Origin: Chitinibacter bivalviorum
GTDB lineage: Bacteria > Pseudomonadota > Gammaproteobacteria > Burkholderiales > Chitinibacteraceae
NCBI RefSeq assembly: GCF_013403565.1
Contig: NZ_CP058627.1
Span: 2,108,001-2,172,000 of the forward strand
Length of the DNA: 64,000 nucleotides
Direction: 5' to 3'
Part shown: positions 18,754 to 25,816 of the stretch, one piece after another
How positions within the stretch are numbered: the first letter of the stretch is position 1
Layout: every line of letters starts with the position of its first letter
Translations under genes and position numbers: made by a program
Notes under the pieces: model-generated
Told to the model about the DNA's origin: nothing
Databases searched by the model: none
Seen by the model: the letters and a program-made list of their open reading frames with translations, nothing else

Positions 18754-19067
18754 ATTAAAATTCCATCTCTATTAACTGCGTCACGAATTACATGATTATT
18801 TTCATTAAACCTACGGACATCAACACGATGACTAAACATCATTCCAAGCTCACTTCTATAAGAAGGTAATACTAAACACCAGGTAGCAAAGCCATCCCCC
18901 TCATCAACTCCTTTGACCATGCAAACATCAATATCTATTGCAAGATCAATGTCACTTTCAATGCCATAATCTCTCCTAGCCATGCTTCCAAATAAGAATA
19001 TTCTACGGATCTCTTTTTTAGAAGCTGCCCACACTGAGACTATATCCCGGATATAGTCAATATCCAT
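18738..19067 (-). CDS. Minimal nucleotidyltransferase (MNT-type)
   Basis: This is a 109-residue, single-domain polymerase-beta-fold nucleotidyltransferase. FGSMARRDYGIESDIDLAI fits the GS-x10-DxD signature exactly, and the third acidic residue is in RVDVRRF, so the catalytic triad looks complete. MNT proteins often act as antitoxins by AMPylating a HEPN toxin encoded directly upstream. Here the upstream gene ends 3 bp before this start, the right arrangement for such a pair, but the upstream protein lacks the HEPN RNase motif. Confidence 0.8.
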   Translation of the reverse strand: MDIDYIRDIVSVWAASKKEIRRIFLFGSMARRDYGIESDIDLAIDIDVCMVKGVDEGDGFATWCLVLPSYRSELGMMFSHRVDVRRFNENNHVIRDAVNRDGILIYEVD

Positions 19068-19070
19068 ACA

Positions 19071-19589
19071 TTAATTCCCATTTCTTAATGGCGTTGTTTT
19101 TGAATTGTACTTCAAATCTAATATTCTATGGATTTCTACTATATTGCTAAGTAAATTTTTGCATTCATCATTTATCAAATTTACATTCAAGTTGTCAGCA
19201 AATTTTTTACTATCAATGTACCTTATGATATCACCAAAGAAAGATGATATATTTGTGCATTCTGTATGCAGATCAAAGTTAAATTTCTCATAATTCGTAT
19301 GCAAGCCCAATAAATATGCGCCAACAAGTAGTCCTGGCGCAGCACCAAGGACATCATAATCGAATAATTTTTCGTTATGTGAAACCATTGTTTCTGCGAC
19401 TTGCAATATTCCACTGTTGGTCATATTTTGATTTATTTGATGAACTTCCCACAGCATTCCAAATAAATTCATCGCAAATATTGCTTTTTTCGCTTCGTCA
19501 AAATATTGAACTTCGTTTGCTACTTTTCCAGAAATATTCTTAACTCTCCGTATAACAAGAACGCTATTAAGACCACTAAATAATCCCAT
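19071..19589 (-). CDS. Unknown helical protein, partner gene of the nucleotidyltransferase
   Basis: This is a 172-residue, mostly alpha-helical soluble protein. There is a hydrophobic patch LGAAPGLLVGAYLLGLHTNY near residues 82-101. No Rx4-6H motif of HEPN RNases is present. The gene lies 2 bp after the coiled-coil gene and 3 bp before the nucleotidyltransferase gene, so the three form one operon. Position suggests it is the target or partner of the nucleotidyltransferase; the sequence alone does not show it. Confidence 0.6.
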   Translation of the reverse strand: MGLFSGLNSVLVIRRVKNISGKVANEVQYFDEAKKAIFAMNLFGMLWEVHQINQNMTNSGILQVAETMVSHNEKLFDYDVLGAAPGLLVGAYLLGLHTNYEKFNFDLHTECTNISSFFGDIIRYIDSKKFADNLNVNLINDECKNLLSNIVEIHRILDLKYNSKTTPLRNGN

Positions 19590-19591
19590 AA

Positions 19592-19945
19592 TTATCTCCT
19601 AAATAGCCACCACAGCCATTTCACTGATTTATTATTTATCGGTTTATGCTCCAACAAACGCATAGTAGTACGTAGATCTTCAAGGTTAGCTTCTTTATCG
19701 TGAAGCCTGTCTCGTAAAACTTCATTTTCAGCCTGCAATGCTGCTAATTTTGCCTGCAATTCAGTTGTCACATCTCCTGTCTCCTGCTGTCGCCTTTTGT
19801 CACCTAATGTGACAGTCTCCGTGACAACATCACCACAACCAATATCCCCGAAAACCCTTATTAACTCTGAGATTGCGAGCGACAGGGTCTGTCCGACTAC
19901 CGTCAGCTGACAGGACATTGTCGGCTGATGCCTTAACTGACGCAA
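19592..19945 (-). CDS. Small coiled-coil protein with basic/aromatic C-terminus
   Basis: This is a 117-residue protein. Residues 55-100 are a strong coiled coil (LQAKLAALQAENEVLRDRLH) and the end is KWLWWLFRR, a pattern I associate with small plasmid- and island-borne proteins of unknown role. The N-terminal third is of low complexity, rich in Thr and Val, and could in part be non-coding. First gene of the three-gene operon ending with the nucleotidyltransferase. Confidence 0.5.
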   Translation of the reverse strand: MRQLRHQPTMSCQLTVVGQTLSLAISELIRVFGDIGCGDVVTETVTLGDKRRQQETGDVTTELQAKLAALQAENEVLRDRLHDKEANLEDLRTTMRLLEHKPINNKSVKWLWWLFRR

Positions 19946-20195
19946 AAGTAAGATTAAGAATGTGGAAGTAAAAGCACATGAGCGGCTGTATTGGCCGAGC
20001 TGTTGCCGCTCAGGTTCATCAGAGAGCGACAGCTATACTATTGAAACCCGTCACTCGTCTTGTTCGTGAACATCTTCCGGTCTGGGTCTGGTTCAGCAGC
20101 TCAAACCACTGGATAAATGCGTGAGCATGGGTGGCTGCATCAAATAAGAACGGGTGGATAAATTGATAAAAATCAGCACAACTCACTTGAATTGA
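19946..20195. other. Intergenic stretch without recognised gene
   Basis: A hairpin GAGCGGC/GCCGCTC (about 19980-20011) is visible on the plus strand. No open frame of note is present. It separates the coiled-coil operon from the terminator at 20197. Confidence 0.4.
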
Positions 20196-20196
20196 A

Positions 20197-20225
20197 AAAG
20201 CCTAGAGATTATCTGGGCTTTTTTT
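20197..20225. terminator. Terminator downstream of the 233-residue gene, usable on both strands
   Basis: AAAGCCTAGA (20197-20206) pairs with TCTGGGCTTT (20212-20221) with one T-G wobble and a 5-nt loop. It is flanked by T-runs on the plus strand (seven T) and the minus strand (five T). It most likely ends transcription of the minus-strand gene at 20246-20947. Confidence 0.75.
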
Positions 20226-20245
20226 CGTTCACAAAATATTCACAA

Positions 20246-20947
20246 TCATAAGATTGGAGAACACGACCTAAATGCGGAAAAGGGTTTTCCTTTATCTGCC
20301 AGCCGTTGCACATATCCCAAGTGTTTTGGAATAGCAGGCATAGTTTCACCGTCTTTTCTCGTGCGTTTCCAATCAGTCTTAATCAACATTCCAACTGCTT
20401 TCACTTGATCACGAATGCCAGCAAAGCCAGGGCTTTTCCAAAACAATGCAATCAGCCGTTCCAAATCATGATCGTGCCTTTGACGAATCGCGATCACGAC
20501 TTCATTCCTCAAGTCTTGCAGACGCTCTTTATCATAGCGCCAAGTCCAGACGGGTTTTGGCTCTGTGCGTTTGGTGATTCGCACCAGTTCATAGCCCGTC
20601 AGGCGAATCCGGTGTTTGGGTTCGGTGGGATCCTGCCATTTCTCAAGACCATCGATCAGTAGATCTCCATCAGTAACGAGCAGAATCCACGTCAAAATCG
20701 CCGGCCTATTCTCGTCGTGCCACCACAACAACCGTGCTGTAGCACTTCCCTTTTCGCGGCGGCGGCAAGCCTTCAAGCGAGGCAAATTCACGTCATATAG
20801 ACGGGTAAATTTTTCAACCAGAAATGGTGCTTTTTCATTGGAAATCGTACCCATAACATAGCGTCGATGGCCAGACCGAACAAGATCGGCTATTCGCTGC
20901 ATAAAGCTGGTTTTCTTGGTAAATACAAAAAAATCTGCCTTGGCCAT
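20246..20947 (-). CDS. Unknown soluble protein
   Basis: This is a 233-residue, basic, hydrophilic protein starting MAKADFFVFTKKTSF. Notable stretches are RRREKGSATARLLWWHD and TWRYDKERLQDLRNEV. No membrane segment, signal peptide or known catalytic motif is seen. I do not recognise the family. Its start is about 200 bp from the large RNA candidate, which runs in the opposite direction, so the two are divergent. Confidence 0.6.
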   Translation of the reverse strand: MAKADFFVFTKKTSFMQRIADLVRSGHRRYVMGTISNEKAPFLVEKFTRLYDVNLPRLKACRRREKGSATARLLWWHDENRPAILTWILLVTDGDLLIDGLEKWQDPTEPKHRIRLTGYELVRITKRTEPKPVWTWRYDKERLQDLRNEVVIAIRQRHDHDLERLIALFWKSPGFAGIRDQVKAVGMLIKTDWKRTRKDGETMPAIPKHLGYVQRLADKGKPFSAFRSCSPIL

Positions 20948-21024
20948 AAGTGTCCTGATATGGGTTTGAAATAGTCATTTTGGCGATGCTTAACGCACAG
21001 CGTTGATACATAACATAAAAGGAT

Positions 21025-21045
21025 TTGTGTTGCTTTGCAACACAA
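21025..21045. repeat. Perfect 9-bp inverted repeat between the divergent gene and RNA
   Basis: TTGTGTTGC, TTT, GCAACACAA. It could be a regulator-binding palindrome or a leader hairpin. It lies about 80 bp upstream of the 233-residue gene and about 90 bp upstream of the first hairpin of the RNA candidate. Confidence 0.5.
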
Positions 21046-21129
21046 CAATAAGAGGTTCCTGTTGTTTTACGCCATCTCATCGAATGTTTGCCATTACAGC
21101 CAGTTGCATGGGGTTAGCCACCCAATAAT

Positions 21130-22320
21130 CACTCGTTGGTTTTTGGGGCGCCAACCCCAAACCACTTATCGCGCCGGGGTGGATACCCCCAGCAGTTTGC
21201 CAAAACTGCTAGCACGGTGAAGCTGCATGCCTTTAATCGGGCTCGTGCAGCTACGCTGAGCGCTGAGGGATGAAATGCCCTCTTCGACTCAATCTGAAGT
21301 AGTAAGAAACGATGATGTTGGGCGACACGGAAACGGCGGCCTAGGTAACTAGGAATCGACCTGTTGCAATGTGAAATCGGGTACTCAGCCCCGACTCCGG
21401 CTTGTATCGAGAGGGCAAGACGGATGCGACACACGATGGCTTAGGGTGTTCGGTAACGACATCAGCGCACTAGGGGAAACCAGTGAGTGCGCGGCACCAC
21501 CAGAAACGGTGGGTCAATGGATAGCTCAAACGTGTAACGGCGGCCGCAGAGGTCGCTGTGTCGAGTGCAGTTAAGCCGTTGCTGGGCGGGTTGGAATCCG
21601 TTCGGTAATCGGTAGTTCGAAGATGTTTTTTGTCCGGTAAGTGAATCGCTCTGGAACCTCGGATCACCGAAACCATTGCAAAATGGGTAAGCGTATGCGA
21701 CGACAAAAAATGGAGAACGGCGGCGTAACTGTACGCAGTAGCAAGCAACTAACGTGGGAAGCACCTACCCATTTCACAGGTGGCACTGTGATTCAAGTGG
21801 GGGTGCGGGAGACTGTCTGAGTAGGGTTTGAAAGCAAGTTGCTGAACCGATGTTGGTGACTGTGAGTACCGAAAGGATGGGCCGTGCGAACGGCGCGATC
21901 AGCAAATGGGAATTTGCGAGTGGTGTAATTAGCAGTGCAACTAGTGGGCGAAAACTTGGCGGTTTTCGCCAGCAGCACAAACCCAGCTTGGCGGCGTGGG
22001 TACACAAATGGAAGATGCAGCAAAACTGCAAGTTCTATAAAAAAGGGGGCATAGGCCAATATTTAACCTTTGACTGCCGTAAATCGGTGGAAAAAATCAC
22101 CCGGATTGGCTATCTGGCACTGATTTACTGCGAACAGGTCGTTCGGCTAAACCTGATCGTCACTAGATGACGAAAAACCGGAGTTTTAACCTAGCCAGTT
22201 AAGGTCAATGCGACCAATGTGCGCCGTTAGGCGTAGCAAAACTTGGATAGTAATTGGTGACAATTGCTTGATTCAAAGACTTTACTAACCCAATACCCCC
22301 AGCTAGCTGGGGGTATTTCA
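21130..22320 (+). ncRNA. Candidate large structured RNA (about 1.1-1.2 kb)
   Basis: No convincing coding frame exists here, yet the plus strand is packed with short perfect hairpins. Several are closed by GNRA loops: CCTAG-GTAA-CTAGG (21340), CCATT-GCAA-AATGG (21673), CC-GAAA-GG (21869), GCCGT-GCGA-ACGGC (21881) and GCAAAT-GGGA-ATTTGC (21902). Longer stems include AGCAGTTT/AAACTGCT (21191), AGCTGCATG/CGTGCAGCT (21221) and GGCGAAAAC/GTTTTCGCC (21947). AACGGCGGC occurs three times (21332, 21536, 21716), each time running into a hairpin. GNRA loops in one orientation only indicate the transcribed strand. The last hairpin (22292-22317) resembles a terminator. Size and hairpin density recall the giant bacterial RNAs GOLLD and ROOL, often found on phages and islands, but I cannot show homology. 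No reverse transcriptase or group II domain V is present. Boundaries are approximate. Confidence 0.55.
22292..22317 (+). terminator. 13-bp perfect palindrome, probable 3' end of the RNA candidate
   Basis: AATACCCCCAGCT is followed directly by AGCTGGGGGTATT, then TCAGCTTTT. The stem is strong, but the T-run is interrupted, so terminator function is likely rather than certain. It could also serve the convergent gene ending at 22470. Confidence 0.6.
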
Positions 22321-22469
22321 GCTTTTGGGTATCTTTGATACTAATAGAATAGCATCCCACATTATGTATTTACGGCCTATCTGGCTCTTGCCACTTCACT
22401 ATTTGATTAATTATTTCAAAATTCGAAGATATTATGAATCTCAAATCAGGCACTATCGTCAATATTAAA

Positions 22470-23474
22470 TTATTGACTCGATACGCTCTTAGATTTTTCA
22501 ATTTCCGCTTGTTTTTCTGCTTTTGCTGCCTCCAGCTCCACTCTTGGGGGCTGGAATAGCGGCAATTCCATTGCCGTACCATTCTTCCATGCTATACGCT
22601 TTCCGCCTTCGTACGGAATCCACATTACATACGTATCTTTGTCTACTGTACTTTTCAGTGCATTTACAAAATCATTCATTTGACCTCTATTCCCCTCAGG
22701 GAACCAGCATCCAGCTCTTGAAATCGCTTTAGGATTACTTGAATCAAATATAGGCGAGTTTGCACCAACACGAACTAATGCCCCTAAGCATAATGCTTTA
22801 GGTGCATCTTTCACATCAAACATAAAGCCACGCATGTTCTTTTTGTCCTGTTCAGAGTGAACTCTAGTACCACTCTGTCCAGTCCAAACTCTATAATTCC
22901 CCGCTACATCTATTTTCACTAAGCCTGTGTTTTTAATTTTAACGAATTGTCCTGCCAATGCTTCAAGAGTAGTTTTAGTTGTTTCACCGTTCTCAAAATA
23001 ATTACCTACGTTGATTACGTCAACCATCCCCGGTCTTAATCCGCTATATGCGGCACTGGCCTCGTTCAATCCTACCGACATAGCATCAGTAGGCATAGAA
23101 ACCAAGGAAATACCAAATGCCGCAGCAGAGAAGCCTGCGCTGAAACCTAACAAACTTTTCCCTGCTAGAGCCTGTCCTAGCAGATCAACACCAAACAGAC
23201 CTGTCTGGATATTTTTGAATTTCTCCAAATCAACATATTTAGCTTTCGCCAAGTCAGGGCTGGTATATATTTTATCGAAAATTGCTACATGTCTTGAGTT
23301 GTAGTCAAAATATGAGTACGCATCATTTTGCTTCGTGTAGTTTTGTGAACTCGAATTAAAATATGCACGGTCTAACGATGAATATTTCATTAGATCATCA
23401 TTAACTAACTCCGCATAAGAATTACTGATACAGCCAAGAGCAACAAAAGAAAAATAAAAAAATTTACGCATCAA
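22470..23474 (-). CDS. Exported protein of unknown family (intact paralogue)
   Basis: This is a 334-residue protein with a signal peptide (cleavage expected after about residue 21, ISNSYA-EL). A Gly/Ala-rich hydrophobic segment near residues 105-130 (SLLGFSAGFSAAAFGISLVS) could insert into a membrane. Downstream are YRVWTGQSGTR and DTYVMWIPYEGGKRIAWKNG, both strongly conserved in the broken copy at 16014-17002, and a C-terminal charged helix. No known domain is recognised. Two copies within one island suggest a mobile or selected function, such as an envelope effector or immunity factor, but nothing in the sequence proves that. Start is MM, either codon. Confidence 0.7.
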   Translation of the reverse strand: MMRKFFYFSFVALGCISNSYAELVNDDLMKYSSLDRAYFNSSSQNYTKQNDAYSYFDYNSRHVAIFDKIYTSPDLAKAKYVDLEKFKNIQTGLFGVDLLGQALAGKSLLGFSAGFSAAAFGISLVSMPTDAMSVGLNEASAAYSGLRPGMVDVINVGNYFENGETTKTTLEALAGQFVKIKNTGLVKIDVAGNYRVWTGQSGTRVHSEQDKKNMRGFMFDVKDAPKALCLGALVRVGANSPIFDSSNPKAISRAGCWFPEGNRGQMNDFVNALKSTVDKDTYVMWIPYEGGKRIAWKNGTAMELPLFQPPRVELEAAKAEKQAEIEKSKSVSSQ

Positions 23475-23785
23475 CTGAATACCTCATTAAATTTTATTCA
23501 ACCACACAGCCACCATTCACAAAATTCCATTACTGCATTTCGAAATTAATGAAAAATCACGCCATCAGCCCTGATTGATACACCACACCAACCTTACTCA
23601 TTAAAATACAAATACTTAATTTAATTTTCCAATCAATAAAGCACCGTATTTCCAGACAACATTCGTCACACAAACACAAAAAAGCATCAGAAGAAAAATA
23701 ACCGAATTGATATTAAACACATTAGACAAACAAGACCACACGGATATGTCGAACAACCTTTACAATGTTGCGGAGCTTTACTCAT
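23475..23785. other. A+T-rich intergenic stretch
   Basis: No gene or clear signal is seen in these 311 bp. They should contain the promoter of the exported protein gene (minus strand). Confidence 0.4.
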
Positions 23786-24268
23786 TTAGATTATTTTCAA
23801 TCCTACCGCAGCCAAACATGCCGAACGATCACTTTCTACTTGTACCGGGGTTCGTTTGATTGGCTTTTGTATTTTTTCACAGGAGGCATTAATTGTAGTG
23901 GCTGCTCGACGATCTGCATACTGAAAACAAAGTTCAGGATAAAACTGCCCTTTTTTTGACAATGCGACAAAGCAACGAAGTAGCCGCAGTGGAATTGTTT
24001 TGGTAGGATTTAACCGATAATTCTCGGCAACTTCATCCAAAATTTGCTGTCGAAGATCACCATCAACCTGCGCTATTTGCTGCTTAATTACATAAACGGA
24101 CGCTCTAGGAAAGCAATCAGGGATAATCAGTTCTGGATTAGCTACTTGCTGCGCTTGTAGTTGTGGTGGTTCAAATGATGGGTAATTGATGGTTATTGGT
24201 ACGTCACTGATGTCCATACCCAACGTCTCAGTTGACACATCCGGATAGCCAATTTGAGGGTACGTCAT
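23786..24268 (-). CDS. Unknown protein, third gene of the HTH operon
   Basis: This is a 160-residue soluble protein. The N-terminal 60 residues are rich in Pro, Ile and Gln and probably extended; residues 60-110 are helical (ASVYVIKQQIAQVDGDLRQQ). Four cysteines are scattered. Its start overlaps the preceding HTH gene stop by 4 bp (ATGA), so it is translationally coupled. No family is recognised. Confidence 0.55.
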   Translation of the reverse strand: MTYPQIGYPDVSTETLGMDISDVPITINYPSFEPPQLQAQQVANPELIIPDCFPRASVYVIKQQIAQVDGDLRQQILDEVAENYRLNPTKTIPLRLLRCFVALSKKGQFYPELCFQYADRRAATTINASCEKIQKPIKRTPVQVESDRSACLAAVGLKII

Positions 24269-24540
24269 TTTGTCCTCCCCAGATCAAGATGATAATAGTT
24301 AGAGGTTTGTGAACCATCCGCCCTTGTTCGTTTCTCGACACGAATTAATCCCGCGCCAGAAAGACGATTTAAAACTCGCTGAACAGATCGTTGTGAAATA
24401 GTTGCGCGGCGAGCTATATATTTTTGGGAAGGCCAACATAAACCCGACTCATCCGCTACATCCGCGAGTACCAGTAGGGTCAATTTATCGACCGGAGCCA
24501 GTGAGAGGTCAAACACAATTGACATCAACTTAACACTCAT
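24265..24540 (-). CDS. Helix-turn-helix protein (HTH_36/replication-initiator type)
   Basis: This is a 91-residue winged-helix DNA-binding domain: LCWPSQKYIARRATISQRSV is the HTH, and the following RVLNRLSGAGLIRVEKR is the recognition helix and wing. Such domains occur in plasmid and phage replication proteins and island regulators. The ATG at 24540 has GGAG nine bases upstream; the longer frame to 24555 starts inside that site. It overlaps the AlpA-like gene by 11 bp. Confidence 0.75.
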   Translation of the reverse strand: MSVKLMSIVFDLSLAPVDKLTLLVLADVADESGLCWPSQKYIARRATISQRSVQRVLNRLSGAGLIRVEKRTRADGSQTSNYYHLDLGRTK

Positions 24541-24763
24541 CTTGAGTATCTCCATTTAATAGTCGAGCAAGATCATCTACTCGCCAAGCCAGTCTTCCAT
24601 GAATCCTAATTGGTCGGATCGGACCATTCTCATGGCAAGCCCATTTACGCAAAGTTTGCGGCCGTCGGCTGATAGAAGCCGCAGCCTCATTAGTTGGAAT
24701 AGTATCCCGCCCACACGCAATCGCTTCTAGCCCTTGTGGTATATAAATTGCATTCCTTTTCAT
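24530..24763 (-). CDS. AlpA/excisionase-like small DNA-binding protein
   Basis: This is a 77-residue MerR-type helix-turn-helix: TIPTNEAAASISRRPQTLRK, then RIHGRLAWRVDDLARLL, the usual 'xxxx-W-xxxDIxxWL' ending of AlpA/Xis proteins. In P4-like elements AlpA controls int expression and excision. GGGGGAGG precedes the ATG. First gene of a three-gene overlapping operon, reading away from the integrase operon's terminator. Confidence 0.75.
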   Translation of the reverse strand: MKRNAIYIPQGLEAIACGRDTIPTNEAAASISRRPQTLRKWACHENGPIRPIRIHGRLAWRVDDLARLLNGDTQDEC

Positions 24764-24840
24764 GTATAACCTCCCCCCTTAATTGAGAGTTGTTGATGGC
24801 ATGTAGATGTTGCAATATTTGATTACTCACAGTTCTCTGA

Positions 24841-24895
24841 TGTCCTCAGTTTCTTCGTCGTGTCCCCAGTTTCTTCGTCGTGTCCCTAGTTTTAC
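24841..24895. repeat. 20-bp tandem repeats upstream of the AlpA-like operon
   Basis: Two full copies of TGTCC[T/C]CAGTTTCTTCGTCG (24841-24860, 24861-24880) and a partial third (24881-24895). They lie about 80 bp upstream of the AlpA-like gene and could be iterons or operators for one of the two HTH proteins. The remainder of 24764-25007 shows nothing else. Confidence 0.75.
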
Positions 24896-25001
24896 TAACT
24901 CCCACAACGACAACAAAGCCATCATGCTGACTTACAGAGTTCAATCAAGTACAGCTCAAGCAAAACCCTCCAGTCAAACTTAGTCACTAAACAAAGAACA
25001 T

Positions 25002-25034
25002 AAAAAAAAGCCACCAAATATCTATCGGTGGCTT
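25002..25034 (-). terminator. Terminator of the integrase operon
   Basis: On the minus strand AAGCCACC/GGTGGCTT (25027-25034 and 25008-25015) forms the stem around an 11-nt loop, followed by eight T's. It lies 18 bp after the stop of the 254-residue gene. Confidence 0.85.
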
Positions 25035-25051
25035 ATTGGCAATAAAACATC

Positions 25052-25816
25052 TTAATTTCGTATAATACTCTTATACCTAAAAAGAGTTTTCCTCAAAGAT
25101 TCCATATAATATTTTCTTTCCTCTGAATTCTTTGTCCTCCAACTAACTCCATAATCAACATCTAAAGGAGCAATTAAACAGTCTGGCTCAACACCATTCT
25201 TAGCCCAATTCCTTAATCTCTCCATGACGCTTTCCGCACTTGGAACGACGCCATCTTCATTAAAAATCTGCACCGCGGCCTTGATTGCCAATTTTGTTAT
25301 GGAGATAATTTTTTTGTTCTGCAATAAAATATCAAAACCTTCATTAACAACCACACCACGTACTTCGTCAAAGGTTGAAATATCAATAGCACCGCCTAAT
25401 ATCAATAAATAAGAGTAAAGCTCCTCTAATTTAACTTTCAGATCTTTAAATTCTACACACCTAAAAGACTTCTCTGGATTGAACTCATCGCCTTCAGCAC
25501 TGATTACATAATCAGCAATCGCAAGACCATCACTTTCTATTTCCAACAAATAACATTGTGGTATTTCATATAGACCACTAAGTCTTCGATTCGATATTTC
25601 ATTAATGCCATACTTATGAATTTTGTTCTCACTCAAAAGTCTTCTGTAAATAGTCGTAGAAAATCCATTACAATCGAAAAATGCACTAATCTTTATATTT
25701 CCAACAATTCCAGCACTCAGCAATTGTTTAACAGAAACATTTCGACCAGACTTCATCAAATATGCCGAAGCTTCATCTAGGCTAAAAATATATTTTTCAT
25801 ATGATTTATTAATCAT
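25052..25816 (-). CDS. Unknown protein coupled to the integrase
   Basis: This is a 254-residue, A+T-rich gene whose start overlaps the integrase stop by 8 bp. The N-terminus (FSLDEASAYLMKSGRNVSVK, then LLSAGIVGNIKI) resembles an excisionase-type helix-turn-helix. The rest is helical without a known motif; a segment near the C-terminus (SAESVMERLRNWAKNG) could be a further helical DNA-binding part. It may assist or regulate integration. Function inferred from position only. Confidence 0.6.
   Translation of the reverse strand: MINKSYEKYIFSLDEASAYLMKSGRNVSVKQLLSAGIVGNIKISAFFDCNGFSTTIYRRLLSENKIHKYGINEISNRRLSGLYEIPQCYLLEIESDGLAIADYVISAEGDEFNPEKSFRCVEFKDLKVKLEELYSYLLILGGAIDISTFDEVRGVVVNEGFDILLQNKKIISITKLAIKAAVQIFNEDGVVPSAESVMERLRNWAKNGVEPDCLIAPLDVDYGVSWRTKNSEERKYYMESLRKTLFRYKSIIRN

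Noticed and set aside
19071..19589. HEPN toxin
   Set aside because: The position fits a HEPN-MNT pair, but the Rx4-6H motif is absent, so I left it as unknown.
21716..21740. Similarity of AACGGCGGC to a conserved 23S rRNA segment
   Set aside because: Only nine to twelve bases agree and the surroundings do not match 23S rRNA, so this is not an rRNA fragment.
21462..22170. Open frames of 85-106 codons on both strands
   Set aside because: Several overlap in different frames, with no ribosome-binding sites and protein-like composition lacking. The hairpin pattern explains the region better.
22190..22240. Integron attC-like core (GTTAGGC near 22226)
   Set aside because: The matching RYYYAAC partner and the paired inner boxes are missing, and no integron integrase is present.
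21130..22320. Group II intron or retroelement
   Set aside because: No reverse-transcriptase gene, no recognisable domain V hairpin and no GUGYG-type 5' end at a suitable place. An ORF-less derivative cannot be fully excluded without a covariance search.
24841..24895. CRISPR array
   Set aside because: The repeats are contiguous 20-mers without spacers and there are no cas genes.
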